Shown here: positions 1-8,113 of the stretch, one piece after another
Numbering within the stretch: position 1 is the first letter of the stretch
Layout: the number at the start of each line of letters is the position of its first letter
IMG/VR virus record: IMGVR_UViG_3300009509_000013
Location: 1-64,000 of that record
Length of the DNA stretch: 64,000 nucleotides
Source: a virus
Direction: 5' to 3' (one strand)
The notes under the pieces: model-generated
What the model saw: only the letters and a program-made list of their open reading frames with translations
Databases searched by the model: none
What the model was told of the DNA's origin: nothing
Made by a program: the position numbers and the translations under genes

Positions 1-1
1 T

Positions 2-508
2 TCAACCCGCCGGGTTTGCTTTGCCGTGAAGATAGCCGCGCTTCGCGTTGATCTCCGTCTTCCGCTTCATTTCTTCGAGCAAGTCGAAGCCGACCGTTTC
101 GGCAACCCGCCGACATTCTCGAAGCGCGATTTCGAGCGCCGTCCGAACGTCGTCGCGCTTTTCGTGTCGCCACGCTTCAACCGCCGCGCAAAGTTGCGAC
201 AAGATCGGCCAAACCAAACACTCGACCGCTTGAAAGCGCGTCGAACCTTTCCCGTATCCGTTCAACTTCCAATCGCCCGGCCAAATGCTTTCGAGCAAGT
301 GAAGCAACCGAATTGCCGTGTCAGCGATTTCAACTTCGAACGGATCTTCGCCGATCCCTTTCGCGCCTTGAACGCCTTCGTCGAGTTCCGTCACGGCGAG
401 CATGACCTTGACCGGAACGTCCGGGAAGCCCGGTCGAAGCCAACCGTTCGCGTCGTTCACTTCGTTGATTCGTTGCGCTAGTTCGTGCCAGTCTTGACGC
501 TCGTTCAT
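2..508 (-). CDS. MazG-like nucleotide pyrophosphohydrolase
   Basis: The 168-residue protein reads like a phage all-alpha MazG/dUTPase-type hydrolase, a family that removes pyrophosphate from (d)NTPs. An acidic helix AVTELDEG (residues 38-45) and a second acidic helix EVEIADTAIRLL (58-69) fit the metal-binding E-x-x-E and E-x-x-D pairs, and the C-terminal KTEINAKRGYLHG is the tail common to phage MazG-like proteins. The ATG is preceded by GGAAGG. It is the last gene of the replication block in this window and starts two bases after the helicase gene ends, so it is probably co-transcribed. The substrate cannot be told from sequence. Confidence 0.72.
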   Translation of the reverse strand: MNERQDWHELAQRINEVNDANGWLRPGFPDVPVKVMLAVTELDEGVQGAKGIGEDPFEVEIADTAIRLLHLLESIWPGDWKLNGYGKGSTRFQAVECLVWPILSQLCAAVEAWRHEKRDDVRTALEIALRECRRVAETVGFDLLEEMKRKTEINAKRGYLHGKANPAG

Positions 509-509
509 T

Positions 510-1901
510 TCAAAAACCTTCCCCTTCCCGTTCGGCTTGCCGAATCATCATTCGCGCTAGATCCGCGTCAAGCGGAATGATCTCTTTTGAATCTCCGTCG
601 CGATACTTCGCGACAAACAATTCGATCTTCCCGGTCTTGTATCGGGAAAATTCGTCTTCTTCTTTCACGTCTTCTTCTTCCGCGTCGTCGTCCGCGATCT
701 TCGTCGTCCGCGATTTCTTCTTCGGTTGATTCAACGTGATCACAAGGTCGGCGATTCGGCTTTTGTCGTATGATTCCGAAACGGCTTCCGCGCCGGCGGT
801 TCGCGTTTCCCATTCCCGCCCGGCTTGCGTTGCGCTCCAAACGACGACGCTTTCTTCTTCCGCGAGCGACTTCAATCCCCAATAGACGTTTGCTTGTTCA
901 AGCCGCGTCGATTCGAATTTGCCGATCCCGCGCATATGGTCGCCCGAATCCACAATGATAAAATCGACGTCCATTTCGGAACGGATTTCGTCAATCGTCG
1001 ACCGGAGAACGTTCACGTCGCAACGAAGCAACGGCATTGAAACGACCCGAAGCCGATTCGTGAACGTCTTTTTGAAACGTTGAAGCTTCGCTTCCATGTC
1101 GCGAAGCTCCGAAGGTGTGAAATCGAACGTCTTGAATTTCTTGTAAACGGTTTGAAACGCCCGCGCGTCGAGCCGGGTCGCGACTTGCTTCGCCGCCATT
1201 TCAAGCGAGAAATAGATTCCCCCGAAGCCGCGAGCCGCGCCGTTGAAGGCGAAGTTCGTCAACGTGATCGACTTCCCGCGCCCCGTCGTCCCGACAACAA
1301 GCCCAACTTCCCCCGGACGATTCCCGCCCGATTGAATTTCGTCAAGCCGCTTGATTCCGGTCGGGATCGCCTTCGTCAATTCCGGGTGTTCGCGTTCGTG
1401 TTTCCGCGTCGCTTGCCTTTCTTCGAATTGCTCGATCCATTTCACTTCGACATAAGACTTCGGCTTGAAGTCGTGCGTCGCGACCTTCCGCAATTCTTCG
1501 AACGCCCGGTCGACCTTCCCCTTTTCAAGCGCCGTCGCGCTCGATTCCATAGCCGTTTGAAGCGTGACCGCCCGAACGAATTCTTGAAGCTCCGCGAGCG
1601 CCGCCTTCGGCGTCTTCGGCTTCAAGTGCATAAGCCTTGAAGCAAGCTCCAAATAGGGTTGACGTTCGTCTTCGTCGTCGATTTCGCGCTTCAACCGCGC
1701 GAGAATGATCTTCGACGTGACGCGCTCGGAATAGTCGACCCAAGTTTTTTCGATCAAGCTCCAAATCCATCCGTGATGCTTTGTCGAAAAATGGTGTGAA
1801 CGGAGCAACCGGGAAGCGCTTCGAAGGTATTCGTCGGAGCGAAGACACGCCGCAAGAATTTGTTCTTCGAAGTCGACGTTGAAAATCGGTTGATCGTTCA
1901 T
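510..1901 (-). CDS. DnaB-like replicative DNA helicase
   Basis: 463 residues with the DnaB layout: an N-terminal helical domain (about 1-120), a linker, and a RecA-like ATPase domain. Walker A is GTTGRGKS (residues 204-211); Walker B is FIIVDSGD (314-321). The strand YFSLEM after Walker A is the usual DnaB signature. It should unwind the phage replication fork as a hexamer. The DnaC-like loader lies directly upstream, which supports the assignment. The stretch near residue 400 is rich in Lys, Asp and Glu. No primase domain is visible. Confidence 0.88.
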   Translation of the reverse strand: MNDQPIFNVDFEEQILAACLRSDEYLRSASRLLRSHHFSTKHHGWIWSLIEKTWVDYSERVTSKIILARLKREIDDEDERQPYLELASRLMHLKPKTPKAALAELQEFVRAVTLQTAMESSATALEKGKVDRAFEELRKVATHDFKPKSYVEVKWIEQFEERQATRKHEREHPELTKAIPTGIKRLDEIQSGGNRPGEVGLVVGTTGRGKSITLTNFAFNGAARGFGGIYFSLEMAAKQVATRLDARAFQTVYKKFKTFDFTPSELRDMEAKLQRFKKTFTNRLRVVSMPLLRCDVNVLRSTIDEIRSEMDVDFIIVDSGDHMRGIGKFESTRLEQANVYWGLKSLAEEESVVVWSATQAGREWETRTAGAEAVSESYDKSRIADLVITLNQPKKKSRTTKIADDDAEEEDVKEEDEFSRYKTGKIELFVAKYRDGDSKEIIPLDADLARMMIRQAEREGEGF

Positions 1902-1902
1902 G

Positions 1903-2613
1903 TCAAAATCCGAGATCTTGCTTCATGCGATCCCGGAGTTCTAGCCGGAAGTCGCCCGCGTCGAATTGAGCTTGCCGATATTTGCCGTCGAAGATCGAAG
2001 TCAACGTCGCTCCATAGACCTTTTTCAATTCTTCGCTTTCGGTGTTCGTCGCGATCAAGGTCGGAAGCGATTCGTCGAACCGCGTCTTCAAGATTCGTTC
2101 GATTTGAAGCCGAATCCAAGAATCCCCCTTTTTGAATTGTTCCTTTCCCATTTCGTCAATCGCGACGAAATCGCTTGTCAGATACCAATGAAGCCGGTCG
2201 GTCAATTCTTTGTCTTTGAAGCCGCGCTTCAATTCATAGTCGAGTTCGGGAAGCGACGTATAGAACGCCGTGAACCCGCGACGAATCACGCGCCCCAAAA
2301 CGTAAGAAATGAACATTGTCTTTCCGACGCCGTTGTCGCCAAGAAACAAAAGCCCGTAGCCTTTGACGCGAGCCCGCTTCAACTTCCGGCAATAGGGCAA
2401 GATCAATTCGGTGAAGATCTCGCAATTCCATTTGACGTCGGATTTCTTCGTGAACCAAAAGTCGCGCGGAATGCCGGCTTCATACGACGCGACCGAAATT
2501 TCGTGCTTCGTGTAGCAACCGCAATCGAGATTGTCGCCCTTGCATTCGCAAGCGTGAATCGTGTCCGCGCGAGACAAAAGGCGGAAGCGTTCAACTTCGT
2601 CTTCGGTTCTCAT
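1903..2613 (-). CDS. DnaC/IstB-like helicase loader ATPase
   Basis: 236-residue AAA+ protein of the DnaC/IstB group. Walker A is GDNGVGKT (residues 92-99) and Walker B is FVAIDEMG (149-156); the sensor region LIATNTESEE follows. A cysteine cluster near the N terminus (C22, C24, C31, C33) may bind a metal. It should load the DnaB-like helicase encoded immediately downstream. The start is supported by GGCGGGGAAC before the ATG. It overlaps the end of the upstream gene by 23 bases, which suggests translational coupling. Confidence 0.87.
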   Translation of the reverse strand: MRTEDEVERFRLLSRADTIHACECKGDNLDCGCYTKHEISVASYEAGIPRDFWFTKKSDVKWNCEIFTELILPYCRKLKRARVKGYGLLFLGDNGVGKTMFISYVLGRVIRRGFTAFYTSLPELDYELKRGFKDKELTDRLHWYLTSDFVAIDEMGKEQFKKGDSWIRLQIERILKTRFDESLPTLIATNTESEELKKVYGATLTSIFDGKYRQAQFDAGDFRLELRDRMKQDLGF

Positions 2614-3703
2614 GTTCCCCGCCTTTCTTCCGAAAAAGCTTGATCGCCCAATCGACCAACGGACGCAAGCGCGACGACACGAAAAGATCGCGACCGCCGG
2701 CGATTGCCTTCGCCGCGTTTTGAACCGTCATAAGTTCCCGGTCGCTCCAATCCCCGACGTCGTGACCCGCTTCAACCAATCCGCCGCGAAGCTCCGGGTG
2801 AAGCGCGTTCGTGTCCGCGTAACCGTGAAGCCCCGCCGCAACGTTGGAGCCTTTCGAATCTTCAATCTTCGCCGGGTCCGCCTTCGGCCCGTTCAACGAA
2901 TAGAACGAAGCCGCCGCGTCAATGTTCGCCGCCGCCGCGACGAAGTGAAGCGGAGCATAGCGAAGCCGGAATTTGTGAATGTGAGCCGCCCAATAGCGAA
3001 TCAATTGTTCCGGGGTGATTCCGCGTTCGAAGGCGAGAACCGCCCCTTGCGCCCCGAACTTTTCTTCGCTCCCGTGTAGCTTGAAATAGGGATCGTTGAT
3101 CTTGCGCCAACGGACATATTGACGAACGAACTCCGCGCCCATTCGCGCGACCAATTCCCGGCGGAACTTCGAGTTCGGCGACAAGTTCAAGAGTCGCCGC
3201 ATTTCCGCCTTGTCTTCCGGGGAAGGGGTGAAGATTTTCGACGACTTCAAATTTTCGAGATTCCCGATCTTGACCGCCCCGCGAGTTCGCCGCTTCTTCT
3301 TCGCGTCGGCTTTCCGTTTCTCCCGCGCCTTCGCGACCCGCTCGACCTTGACCTTCGCCCTTCCGGTTTTCTTTTCCGCTTTTTCCGTCTTGCCGTCTTC
3401 CCCGTCTATACGGCTTTGGTTCTCTAAAGACTTATGATCTATTACTCTATAAGAGGCGGTTCGCGATTCTTCCCCTTGAAGCGTCAAGAATTTCCGTTTC
3501 TTTCTTGGGTAACTTTTCGGAAATTCATTTTCGACACTCCCGCCCCGGTCAAAAATTCCGTTTTTTCCTTCAACCTTTCTTGCTCGTTTCGAACTCATTT
3601 TTCCCGAATCTCCGATCCCGGTCTTCGAGTTCTCGAAGAATTCGACCCGGTTCTTTCGGGAAAGTATTTCGAAACGAATGCTATTCTCCGACGTTTCATT
3701 CAT
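2591..3703 (-). CDS. Putative replication-initiation protein (unrecognised family)
   Basis: 370 residues, not recognised with confidence. The first ~160 residues are low-complexity and rich in Lys, Arg, Ser and Glu; a helical domain with aromatic residues follows (about 160-290, around RMGAEFVRQYVRWRK). Its position just upstream of the DnaC-like loader and DnaB-like helicase is where phages often encode an initiator or primosomal DNA-binding protein, and the basic N-terminal half fits nucleic-acid binding. That role is inferred from context only. The ATG follows AGGCGGGGA closely; an internal start after the disordered part cannot be excluded. Confidence 0.5.
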   Translation of the reverse strand: MNETSENSIRFEILSRKNRVEFFENSKTGIGDSGKMSSKRARKVEGKNGIFDRGGSVENEFPKSYPRKKRKFLTLQGEESRTASYRVIDHKSLENQSRIDGEDGKTEKAEKKTGRAKVKVERVAKAREKRKADAKKKRRTRGAVKIGNLENLKSSKIFTPSPEDKAEMRRLLNLSPNSKFRRELVARMGAEFVRQYVRWRKINDPYFKLHGSEEKFGAQGAVLAFERGITPEQLIRYWAAHIHKFRLRYAPLHFVAAAANIDAAASFYSLNGPKADPAKIEDSKGSNVAAGLHGYADTNALHPELRGGLVEAGHDVGDWSDRELMTVQNAAKAIAGGRDLFVSSRLRPLVDWAIKLFRKKGGEHENRRRS

Positions 3704-3713
3704 TCCCCGCCTA

Positions 3714-4007
3714 TTATGAAAGCTTGATAAATCGATCCGTTCCTTTCAGGATCGCCCTACGTTTCAAGGTGATTTTTGCGCGTCTTCGGTCATTGTCCGC
3801 GCGCTCGACTCCGACGAAACCTTTTCGACGAAGCTCCCGAAAAACGTCGTTCGCGCTCGAAGTCGTTTTTCCAAGCGTCGACGCGATAGCCTTCCGCCCG
3901 GCGGAAAGCTCCGTTTCTGTCATGGCGTGAAGTCGAACCCAAACGGCGAACGCCGTCTTCGTCAATTCCCGATAGCCTTCCGGGATTGTGCAAGCGTCAA
4001 AAAGCAT
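3714..4007 (-). CDS. Winged-helix DNA-binding protein
   Basis: 97 residues with a compact winged helix-turn-helix pattern: helix ELTKTAFAVWVRLHAM, helix-turn-helix KAIASTLGKTTSSANDVFRE, then a basic wing RADNDRRRAKITLKRR. It may be a small regulator or a primosomal accessory factor, as it sits between the SF2 helicase and the putative initiator. It ends with two stop codons in a row (TAA TAG). The ATG has GGCGGGG upstream. Confidence 0.6.
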   Translation of the reverse strand: MLFDACTIPEGYRELTKTAFAVWVRLHAMTETELSAGRKAIASTLGKTTSSANDVFRELRRKGFVGVERADNDRRRAKITLKRRAILKGTDRFIKLS

Positions 4008-4128
4008 TTTCCCCGCCTTTGACGAAAGAGCGCGCCGGCGAGCCGCCGGCGGGGAACCAAGCGACGACGCCGACGCGCCCCTTCAAGGTTCCGGTTGTAC
4101 GGTTGCCCGTTCCCTTCGTCAAGTTCAT
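3997..4128 (-). CDS. Possible 43-residue coupled small ORF
   Basis: A short ORF begins with an ATG that overlaps the helicase stop codon in an ATGA arrangement and ends inside the first codons of the winged-helix gene, filling the whole gap between them. The product begins MNLTKGTGNR, contains VVAWFPAGG and ends GGENAF; it matches no family I know. It contains no CTG or CAG, like the real genes here. There is no clear Shine-Dalgarno, so it would depend on coupling. The hairpin at 4034-4050 lies inside it. Confidence 0.35.
   Translation of the reverse strand: MNLTKGTGNRTTGTLKGRVGVVAWFPAGGSPARSFVKGGENAF
4034..4050 (-). other. GC-rich inverted repeat between helicase and wHTH genes
   Basis: CGCCGGC and GCCGGCG arms (7 bp) around a 5-base loop. 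No run of T follows on the minus strand, so it is more likely an mRNA structure than a terminator. Confidence 0.4.
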
Positions 4129-5612
4129 TCGACAACCCTTATTTGAAAAGCGACTTCTTCGCGATACGTCTTCAACCGTTCGCGCGAATGCTTCGCGAAG
4201 TAGCCGTTCGTTTGATCCATGAAGTCGACGAAGATCGCTTCGGTCTTCCCGTCATGCGGCGTCAAGCAACGCATTCGTTGAACCGTCGCCTTCACGTCGC
4301 GACCGCCTTCCGCGTTGATCACGGCGTCAATTTCGGGAATGTCGATCCCTTCCCCGAAGACGGTTCCGATCAACGCTTGAAGCGACCCGTCGACGAACGC
4401 CTTCACAAGCCGCTTTCGAGCGTCCGCCTTGTCGTCGCCCGTGATTACTCCCGCCCGAACGCCGCGTCGCCCCAAAGACTCTTGAAGCAAGCCCGCTTGT
4501 TCCTTTCGGTTCGTGACGATCAACGTCTTCAAGCCACGTTCGATCAAGTCCGTCGCGATTGAAGTGATTTTCGTATTCCGCCAATCGTTGAAGTGAATCG
4601 CTTGATCGACAAGCTCGCCGCTCCAATCTTCGTCGTCGAGCCCTTCCGGTTCCGTCACGCGATAAAGCCGAATGTCCGGTCGCATCAAATAGCCTTCGTC
4701 GATCAACCGGGAAGGCGACACGGAAAAGACAACCTTCCCCGTGCAAGCGCGCAACCAAATCACGCCCCTTTCTTGTTGGCGTGTTCGATCAAAATAGACC
4801 GTCGCCGACAACCCGATCTTGAACCGAGAATCAAAGTCGAGAACGATTGACCGCCATTGCTCCGCGCGCAAATGGTGACATTCGTCGAAGATCACGCAAT
4901 CGAACGCGACGCGCAAAGCCGAATAGCGCGGGTCTTGCGGAACCGTGATCGTCTTCTTCTTCCCGTTGACCGTCTTCGTTCGCTTGCCGCCGAACGCGCG
5001 CGTCAACGTTTGAACCGAAGCGACCGTGACGTCGCGTTCGATCCATTCCGAATCGCCGACGATTCCGATTTCGTCGAGCTTCCGGTCGAACGACTCCGCG
5101 AGCGAAGCCCGCGTTTGATGCAAAAGCATTTGTGAAGGGACAATGAAAAGCGTTCGCGCCTTCAACCGATAGATCACGCCCGCCGCCGTCTTCGTCTTCC
5201 CGGAGCGGATCGGCATATGCAAGATCCCGGAGCCGCGAGCTTCCCCGCGAGCTTCGTCAAGCAACGCTTCAACCGCTTCGACTTGATAGCCGCGAAGCTC
5301 GACCTTCGGATTCCAAGCGAGCTTGATCGCCTTTCCCGGTCGCCGGCGAGCCGAAGCGTCGAGCTTCCATTCGACGCCTTGCTCGCGAAGCACGTCGAGA
5401 ACGTCTTCGAACATGCCGGTCGGAACGCGATAGCCCGCGCTCGACTTGTACGTCAACAAGTGTTCTTTGCCGTCCCAACGCTTCGCGCGGAACGCCGGCG
5501 TGAAATGCGCGCCGGCGACCTTGTATGAAGTCACTTCGTCGATTGCCGCCGTCAAGCGACGGTCGAGCCCGCGAAGTCGAATGAAACGGTTGTCGAGTTC
5601 AAGAGAAATCAT
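4125..5612 (-). CDS. SF2 DNA/RNA helicase (UvsW-like)
   Basis: 495-residue superfamily 2 helicase. Q-like motif LRGYQVEAV (106-114), motif I MPIRSGKT (133-140), motif II DECH (243-246) and motif III GLSAT are clear. The N-terminal ~95 residues form an extra domain, as in phage UvsW-type helicases that remodel stalled forks. Motif VI, normally QRxGRxxR, reads QRMRCLTP (from Q445), so the second and third arginines are not in their usual places. Translation may be modulated by a hairpin that holds the Shine-Dalgarno (5614-5640). Confidence 0.85.
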   Translation of the reverse strand: MISLELDNRFIRLRGLDRRLTAAIDEVTSYKVAGAHFTPAFRAKRWDGKEHLLTYKSSAGYRVPTGMFEDVLDVLREQGVEWKLDASARRRPGKAIKLAWNPKVELRGYQVEAVEALLDEARGEARGSGILHMPIRSGKTKTAAGVIYRLKARTLFIVPSQMLLHQTRASLAESFDRKLDEIGIVGDSEWIERDVTVASVQTLTRAFGGKRTKTVNGKKKTITVPQDPRYSALRVAFDCVIFDECHHLRAEQWRSIVLDFDSRFKIGLSATVYFDRTRQQERGVIWLRACTGKVVFSVSPSRLIDEGYLMRPDIRLYRVTEPEGLDDEDWSGELVDQAIHFNDWRNTKITSIATDLIERGLKTLIVTNRKEQAGLLQESLGRRGVRAGVITGDDKADARKRLVKAFVDGSLQALIGTVFGEGIDIPEIDAVINAEGGRDVKATVQRMRCLTPHDGKTEAIFVDFMDQTNGYFAKHSRERLKTYREEVAFQIRVVE

Positions 5613-5613
5613 A

Positions 5614-5640
5614 GCTCCCCGTTATATGCCGCCGGGGAGC
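5614..5640 (-). promoter_or_regulatory. Hairpin covering the SF2 helicase ribosome binding site
   Basis: On the minus strand GCTCCCCG pairs with CGGGGAGC (8 bp, 11-base loop). The 3' arm contains GGGGAG, the only good Shine-Dalgarno for the ATG at 5612, so folding would hide it. No T-run follows, so it is not a typical terminator. Confidence 0.5.
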
Positions 5641-5663
5641 AAAACGTTGACAGTTTTTTGACT

Positions 5664-5933
5664 CTATTTTTCGCCGCTCGGTTCGTCGGCTTTGCCGTTG
5701 CGTTTCCGCCGGAGCCGTTGCCGGAATCGTTGAAGCTCCGAAACGTGTTCGTCGATCCCGTCGTAAACCTCTTTGCTTTGCGCGTCCGCCGCTTCAACCG
5801 CCGTCAATTTTTCGTCGTCTTTGACGACCGCCGCAAGCTCCGCGTTGTGCGCCCGCTCCGGCCAAGGTTTCTTTTCGCCGTCCAAGTCGTCGGCTTGAAT
5901 CGCTAGAGCGCGTGAACGGAAGATTCCGAACAT
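5664..5933 (-). CDS. Small charged protein of unknown function
   Basis: 89 residues, not recognised. The N terminus MFGIFRSRALAIQ is short and amphipathic; the rest is strongly charged and predicted helical, ending in a basic segment RFRQRLRRKRNGK. A good GGCGGCGG lies before the ATG. It is the last gene of the membrane/lysis cluster, but its own role is unclear. Confidence 0.55.
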   Translation of the reverse strand: MFGIFRSRALAIQADDLDGEKKPWPERAHNAELAAVVKDDEKLTAVEAADAQSKEVYDGIDEHVSELQRFRQRLRRKRNGKADEPSGEK

Positions 5934-5945
5934 TGCCGCCGCCTT

Positions 5946-6164
5946 TCATTCGTCATGGTCAAGGGAATCGTGAAGCTCTTTGATCGTCGCTTGAAGTTCG
6001 GAAGCGAGCGAATGATATTTCTCCGCCGTCTTCGACGATTTTTCAAGCAAGCGATCATAGAGCGCCGTCACTTGCCGATCTTTCTTGTATGCTACGAAGA
6101 CGGCGATTGCCGTCACAAGTCCAAGTAACCCTTGCCCGGCAAGGTCCGTGATCAACGCTTCCAT
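5946..6164 (-). CDS. Small one-TM protein (holin/antiholin candidate)
   Basis: Read from the ATG at 6164 this is a 72-residue protein with one hydrophobic segment (residues 11-26, GLLGLVTAIAVFVAY) followed by a charged, helical C-terminal half rich in Lys and Glu. The layout fits a small class III-type holin or a membrane-anchored accessory lysis protein. An in-frame extension to 6224 would overlap the preceding gene, so the shorter form is preferred, although the Shine-Dalgarno (GAAAG) is very close to this ATG. It sits in the lysis cluster. Confidence 0.55.
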   Translation of the reverse strand: MEALITDLAGQGLLGLVTAIAVFVAYKKDRQVTALYDRLLEKSSKTAEKYHSLASELQATIKELHDSLDHDE

Positions 6165-6186
6165 TTCTTTCGACCATGCGCCTTCC

Positions 6187-6594
6187 CTACCGGGTGACTT
6201 GGGAACCGGCATAAATCGCGCCAACGGTTATCGCGACGCCGATCCCAATCCCAAGCCAACGATTGAAGCCCGGCGATTCATACCACGGCGGCGGCTTCGT
6301 CGCTTCTTCGAGCCTCGCACGATAGACTTGTTCAATATTGTGCATTTCTCTAGTCCGAATGTCTAGTTTTCCCCGCAATTCTTCAACCGCGAGTTCGGCT
6401 TTCAAGAATGCTTTGAAGCGATCTTCGGGAACAAGAATCCCGGAGAAAGGCGCGGGTTTTCCTTCCAAAACGACGACGACTTTCCCGGAATTCGCTTCGA
6501 CCGTTTTCGGAGCTTCGGCGGCTTCGTCGGCGAGCGCCGGCGACGCGAAAGACGCCGCAAAGACGAAAACGATTCCAACCGCGAGCGCCTTCAT
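6187..6594 (-). CDS. Exported protein with C-terminal TM (spanin-like candidate)
   Basis: 135 residues from the ATG at 6594, which overlaps the previous stop as ATGA. It has a signal peptide (residues 1-22, cleavage after ALA), a periplasmic helical middle, a Pro-rich turn (KPPPWYES) and one C-terminal transmembrane segment (about 113-130). No lipobox cysteine is present, so it is not a classical Rz1 or unimolecular spanin, but the topology and the tight pairing with the upstream N-anchored coiled-coil gene suggest a role in envelope disruption. Longer readings of this frame lie inside the upstream gene and are not supported. Confidence 0.55.
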   Translation of the reverse strand: MKALAVGIVFVFAASFASPALADEAAEAPKTVEANSGKVVVVLEGKPAPFSGILVPEDRFKAFLKAELAVEELRGKLDIRTREMHNIEQVYRARLEEATKPPPWYESPGFNRWLGIGIGVAITVGAIYAGSQVTR

Positions 6595-6908
6595 GACTGC
6601 CCCGAACGGTTGGCGAATTCGGCGAGCGCTTGAAGACGCTTTTCTTCGTCGGAGATCTTTTCGATCTCCGCGAACTCGCGTTCGTTCGCTTCCATCTTTG
6701 CGGCGTGTGTTTCGAGTTCCTTCGCGGCGGCTTCGTGAATCTTGCCGGCGTCGTCTTTGGCTTTCTGCAAAAGCTCCGGCTTCCCCTTCGGCGTCGGGAG
6801 CAATCGCGACACAACGAAGATCGCGATTGCAAGCCCTAGCACGATCCAAAGCCAATAGCGTTTGAGCCAAGCGCCCGGCGGATTCGGAACGACGACAAGA
6901 TCGGCCAT
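6591..6908 (-). CDS. N-anchored coiled-coil membrane protein (i-spanin-like)
   Basis: 105 residues with one transmembrane segment near the N terminus (about 18-35) and a long charged helix (45-100) that would lie in the periplasm. This is the Rz/i-spanin topology: an inner-membrane anchor plus a periplasmic coiled coil that helps fuse inner and outer membranes at lysis. The start overlaps the preceding stop by one base (TAATG), and its own stop overlaps the start of the exported partner gene. The assignment rests on topology and position, not on family motifs. Confidence 0.55.
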   Translation of the reverse strand: MADLVVVPNPPGAWLKRYWLWIVLGLAIAIFVVSRLLPTPKGKPELLQKAKDDAGKIHEAAAKELETHAAKMEANEREFAEIEKISDEEKRLQALAEFANRSGQS

Positions 6909-7123
6909 TAGCTGATCCCTTCGTCGCTTTTCAAAGCTGTCGTTTCGTCGGCGACGAAGGTTTCAACCGTCTTCGTCAAGGTCGGCGATTCAAGTTCCCG
7001 CGTGACGACTTTCTTCAAGTCGGCGTCGTCGGTCGAGCCGACGATCCCTTGAAAAAATACCGTGTAGGGTCCGCCTTCCGGCCCGCGAACGATCAACTCG
7101 ACTTGATTCAATTGCTTTGCCAT
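6908..7123 (-). CDS. Hypothetical 71-residue protein
   Basis: Not recognised. The protein is soluble, with a beta-rich start (QVELIVRGPEGGPYTVFFQG) and a helical Thr/Glu-rich second half. A good GGCGGGAGAC lies before the ATG. It lies between the holin candidate and the spanin-like genes and is coupled to the latter by a one-base overlap. Confidence 0.55.
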   Translation of the reverse strand: MAKQLNQVELIVRGPEGGPYTVFFQGIVGSTDDADLKKVVTRELESPTLTKTVETFVADETTALKSDEGIS

Positions 7124-7138
7124 GTCTCCCGCCTTTCG

Positions 7139-7750
7139 TTAGCCTTCCGCCTTCGGCTTCGGCCCGAATGAAAGTTTTCCGGTGATCGCTTCATGCGCGC
7201 CCGTCGAACCGAGCCCCGCGAGCAATCCCGCGACGACCGCGTTCAAGACGTTCGCGCCGGTTTGGTAAGTCGACAAGCCCATGATCAAAGCTCCAAGCGC
7301 CATTGCGACCCAAGGCTTCAACCATTTCTTGTCATGCTGAATCAACCAAACGTCGATAGGCTTGAAGCGCAAAAGCCCCATTAGGAAATTGAGCAACGCG
7401 ATCAACCCGGCGAGCCAACCAAGGGTTTTCCAATCGTTGACCGTCTTTCCGAGCCCTTCAAGCAATTCGCCGGCGGTCGTTTCTTCGCCTTCGACCGAAT
7501 CGGTTGAAGCGGCGTCCGACGTTGGAGCCGCGACGCCCTCAGAAGCCCTAGAATCGACGGGAGCGGCTTCGCCCTTGTCCGACCCTTCGGGAGTCGTCGG
7601 AGCGCCCGCCACGGCGACCGGAGCCGCCGGAGCCGTCGTTTCTGCGACCGTTGCCGGTTGCGCCGGCTCGTTTTGCGCGTGAATTTCCGACAATGGGAAA
7701 AGAATTGCGACGATCCCCGCCGCGAGAATGATTCGCTTCAACCGTTCCAT
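7139..7750 (-). CDS. Probable holin with signal-like N terminus
   Basis: 203 residues: a hydrophobic signal-like N terminus (6-25), an Ala/Pro/Thr/Glu-rich linker (26-95) and three C-terminal hydrophobic segments (about 110-127, 147-162 and 167-182) ending GLGSTGAHEA. Two or three closely spaced helices with a GAxxALG-type core are common in phage holins, which open the inner membrane to release endolysin. The endolysin gene lies two genes upstream. The long linker is unusual. Shine-Dalgarno GGAGG precedes the ATG. Confidence 0.6.
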   Translation of the reverse strand: MERLKRIILAAGIVAILFPLSEIHAQNEPAQPATVAETTAPAAPVAVAGAPTTPEGSDKGEAAPVDSRASEGVAAPTSDAASTDSVEGEETTAGELLEGLGKTVNDWKTLGWLAGLIALLNFLMGLLRFKPIDVWLIQHDKKWLKPWVAMALGALIMGLSTYQTGANVLNAVVAGLLAGLGSTGAHEAITGKLSFGPKPKAEG

Positions 7751-7799
7751 TTTCTAGCCTCCGTGACTAAAAGTTTGTGTTTCCTTCCGCTTCAACCGT

Positions 7800-8087
7800 T
7801 CAAGCGTGCTCCGACATGAAGCACGTTTGCGCCCGCGCCCAATGCCAAACAACCTTGTCGCCTTGCTTGCAATGCGGACAAACCGGATCGCCTTCGTTCG
7901 TTTCGACCCAAAACTTCCGGGGTCGTCGTTCCCCCGGCTTCCCCGGAATTTTGATCGTGCAACGCGAGCATTCCCCCTGATAGAGCCCATTCGCGACGAA
8001 CGAAGCGACTCCGCCGTTTTCGTCGTCCGGGATTCTCAAGACGTCGGGAACCCGGCGAAGCCGGCTTATGACGGGTTTCTTCGACAT
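7800..8087 (-). CDS. Small zinc-ribbon-like protein
   Basis: 95 residues with two Cys-x-x-Cys pairs, CSRC and CPHC, about 30 residues apart and a further Cys and His near the C terminus, consistent with one structural zinc. Function unknown. It lies between the endolysin and holin candidates with a strong AGGGG before the ATG. Confidence 0.58.
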   Translation of the reverse strand: MSKKPVISRLRRVPDVLRIPDDENGGVASFVANGLYQGECSRCTIKIPGKPGERRPRKFWVETNEGDPVCPHCKQGDKVVWHWARAQTCFMSEHA

Positions 8088-8113
8088 GCCCCTTCACTTC
8101 CCTTCCCCCGTGA

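Noticed and set aside
6187-6870. 227-residue version of the exported protein
   Set aside because: The extra N-terminal part is a shadow of the upstream coiled-coil gene; the ATG at 6594 with ATGA overlap and a signal peptide is the likely start.
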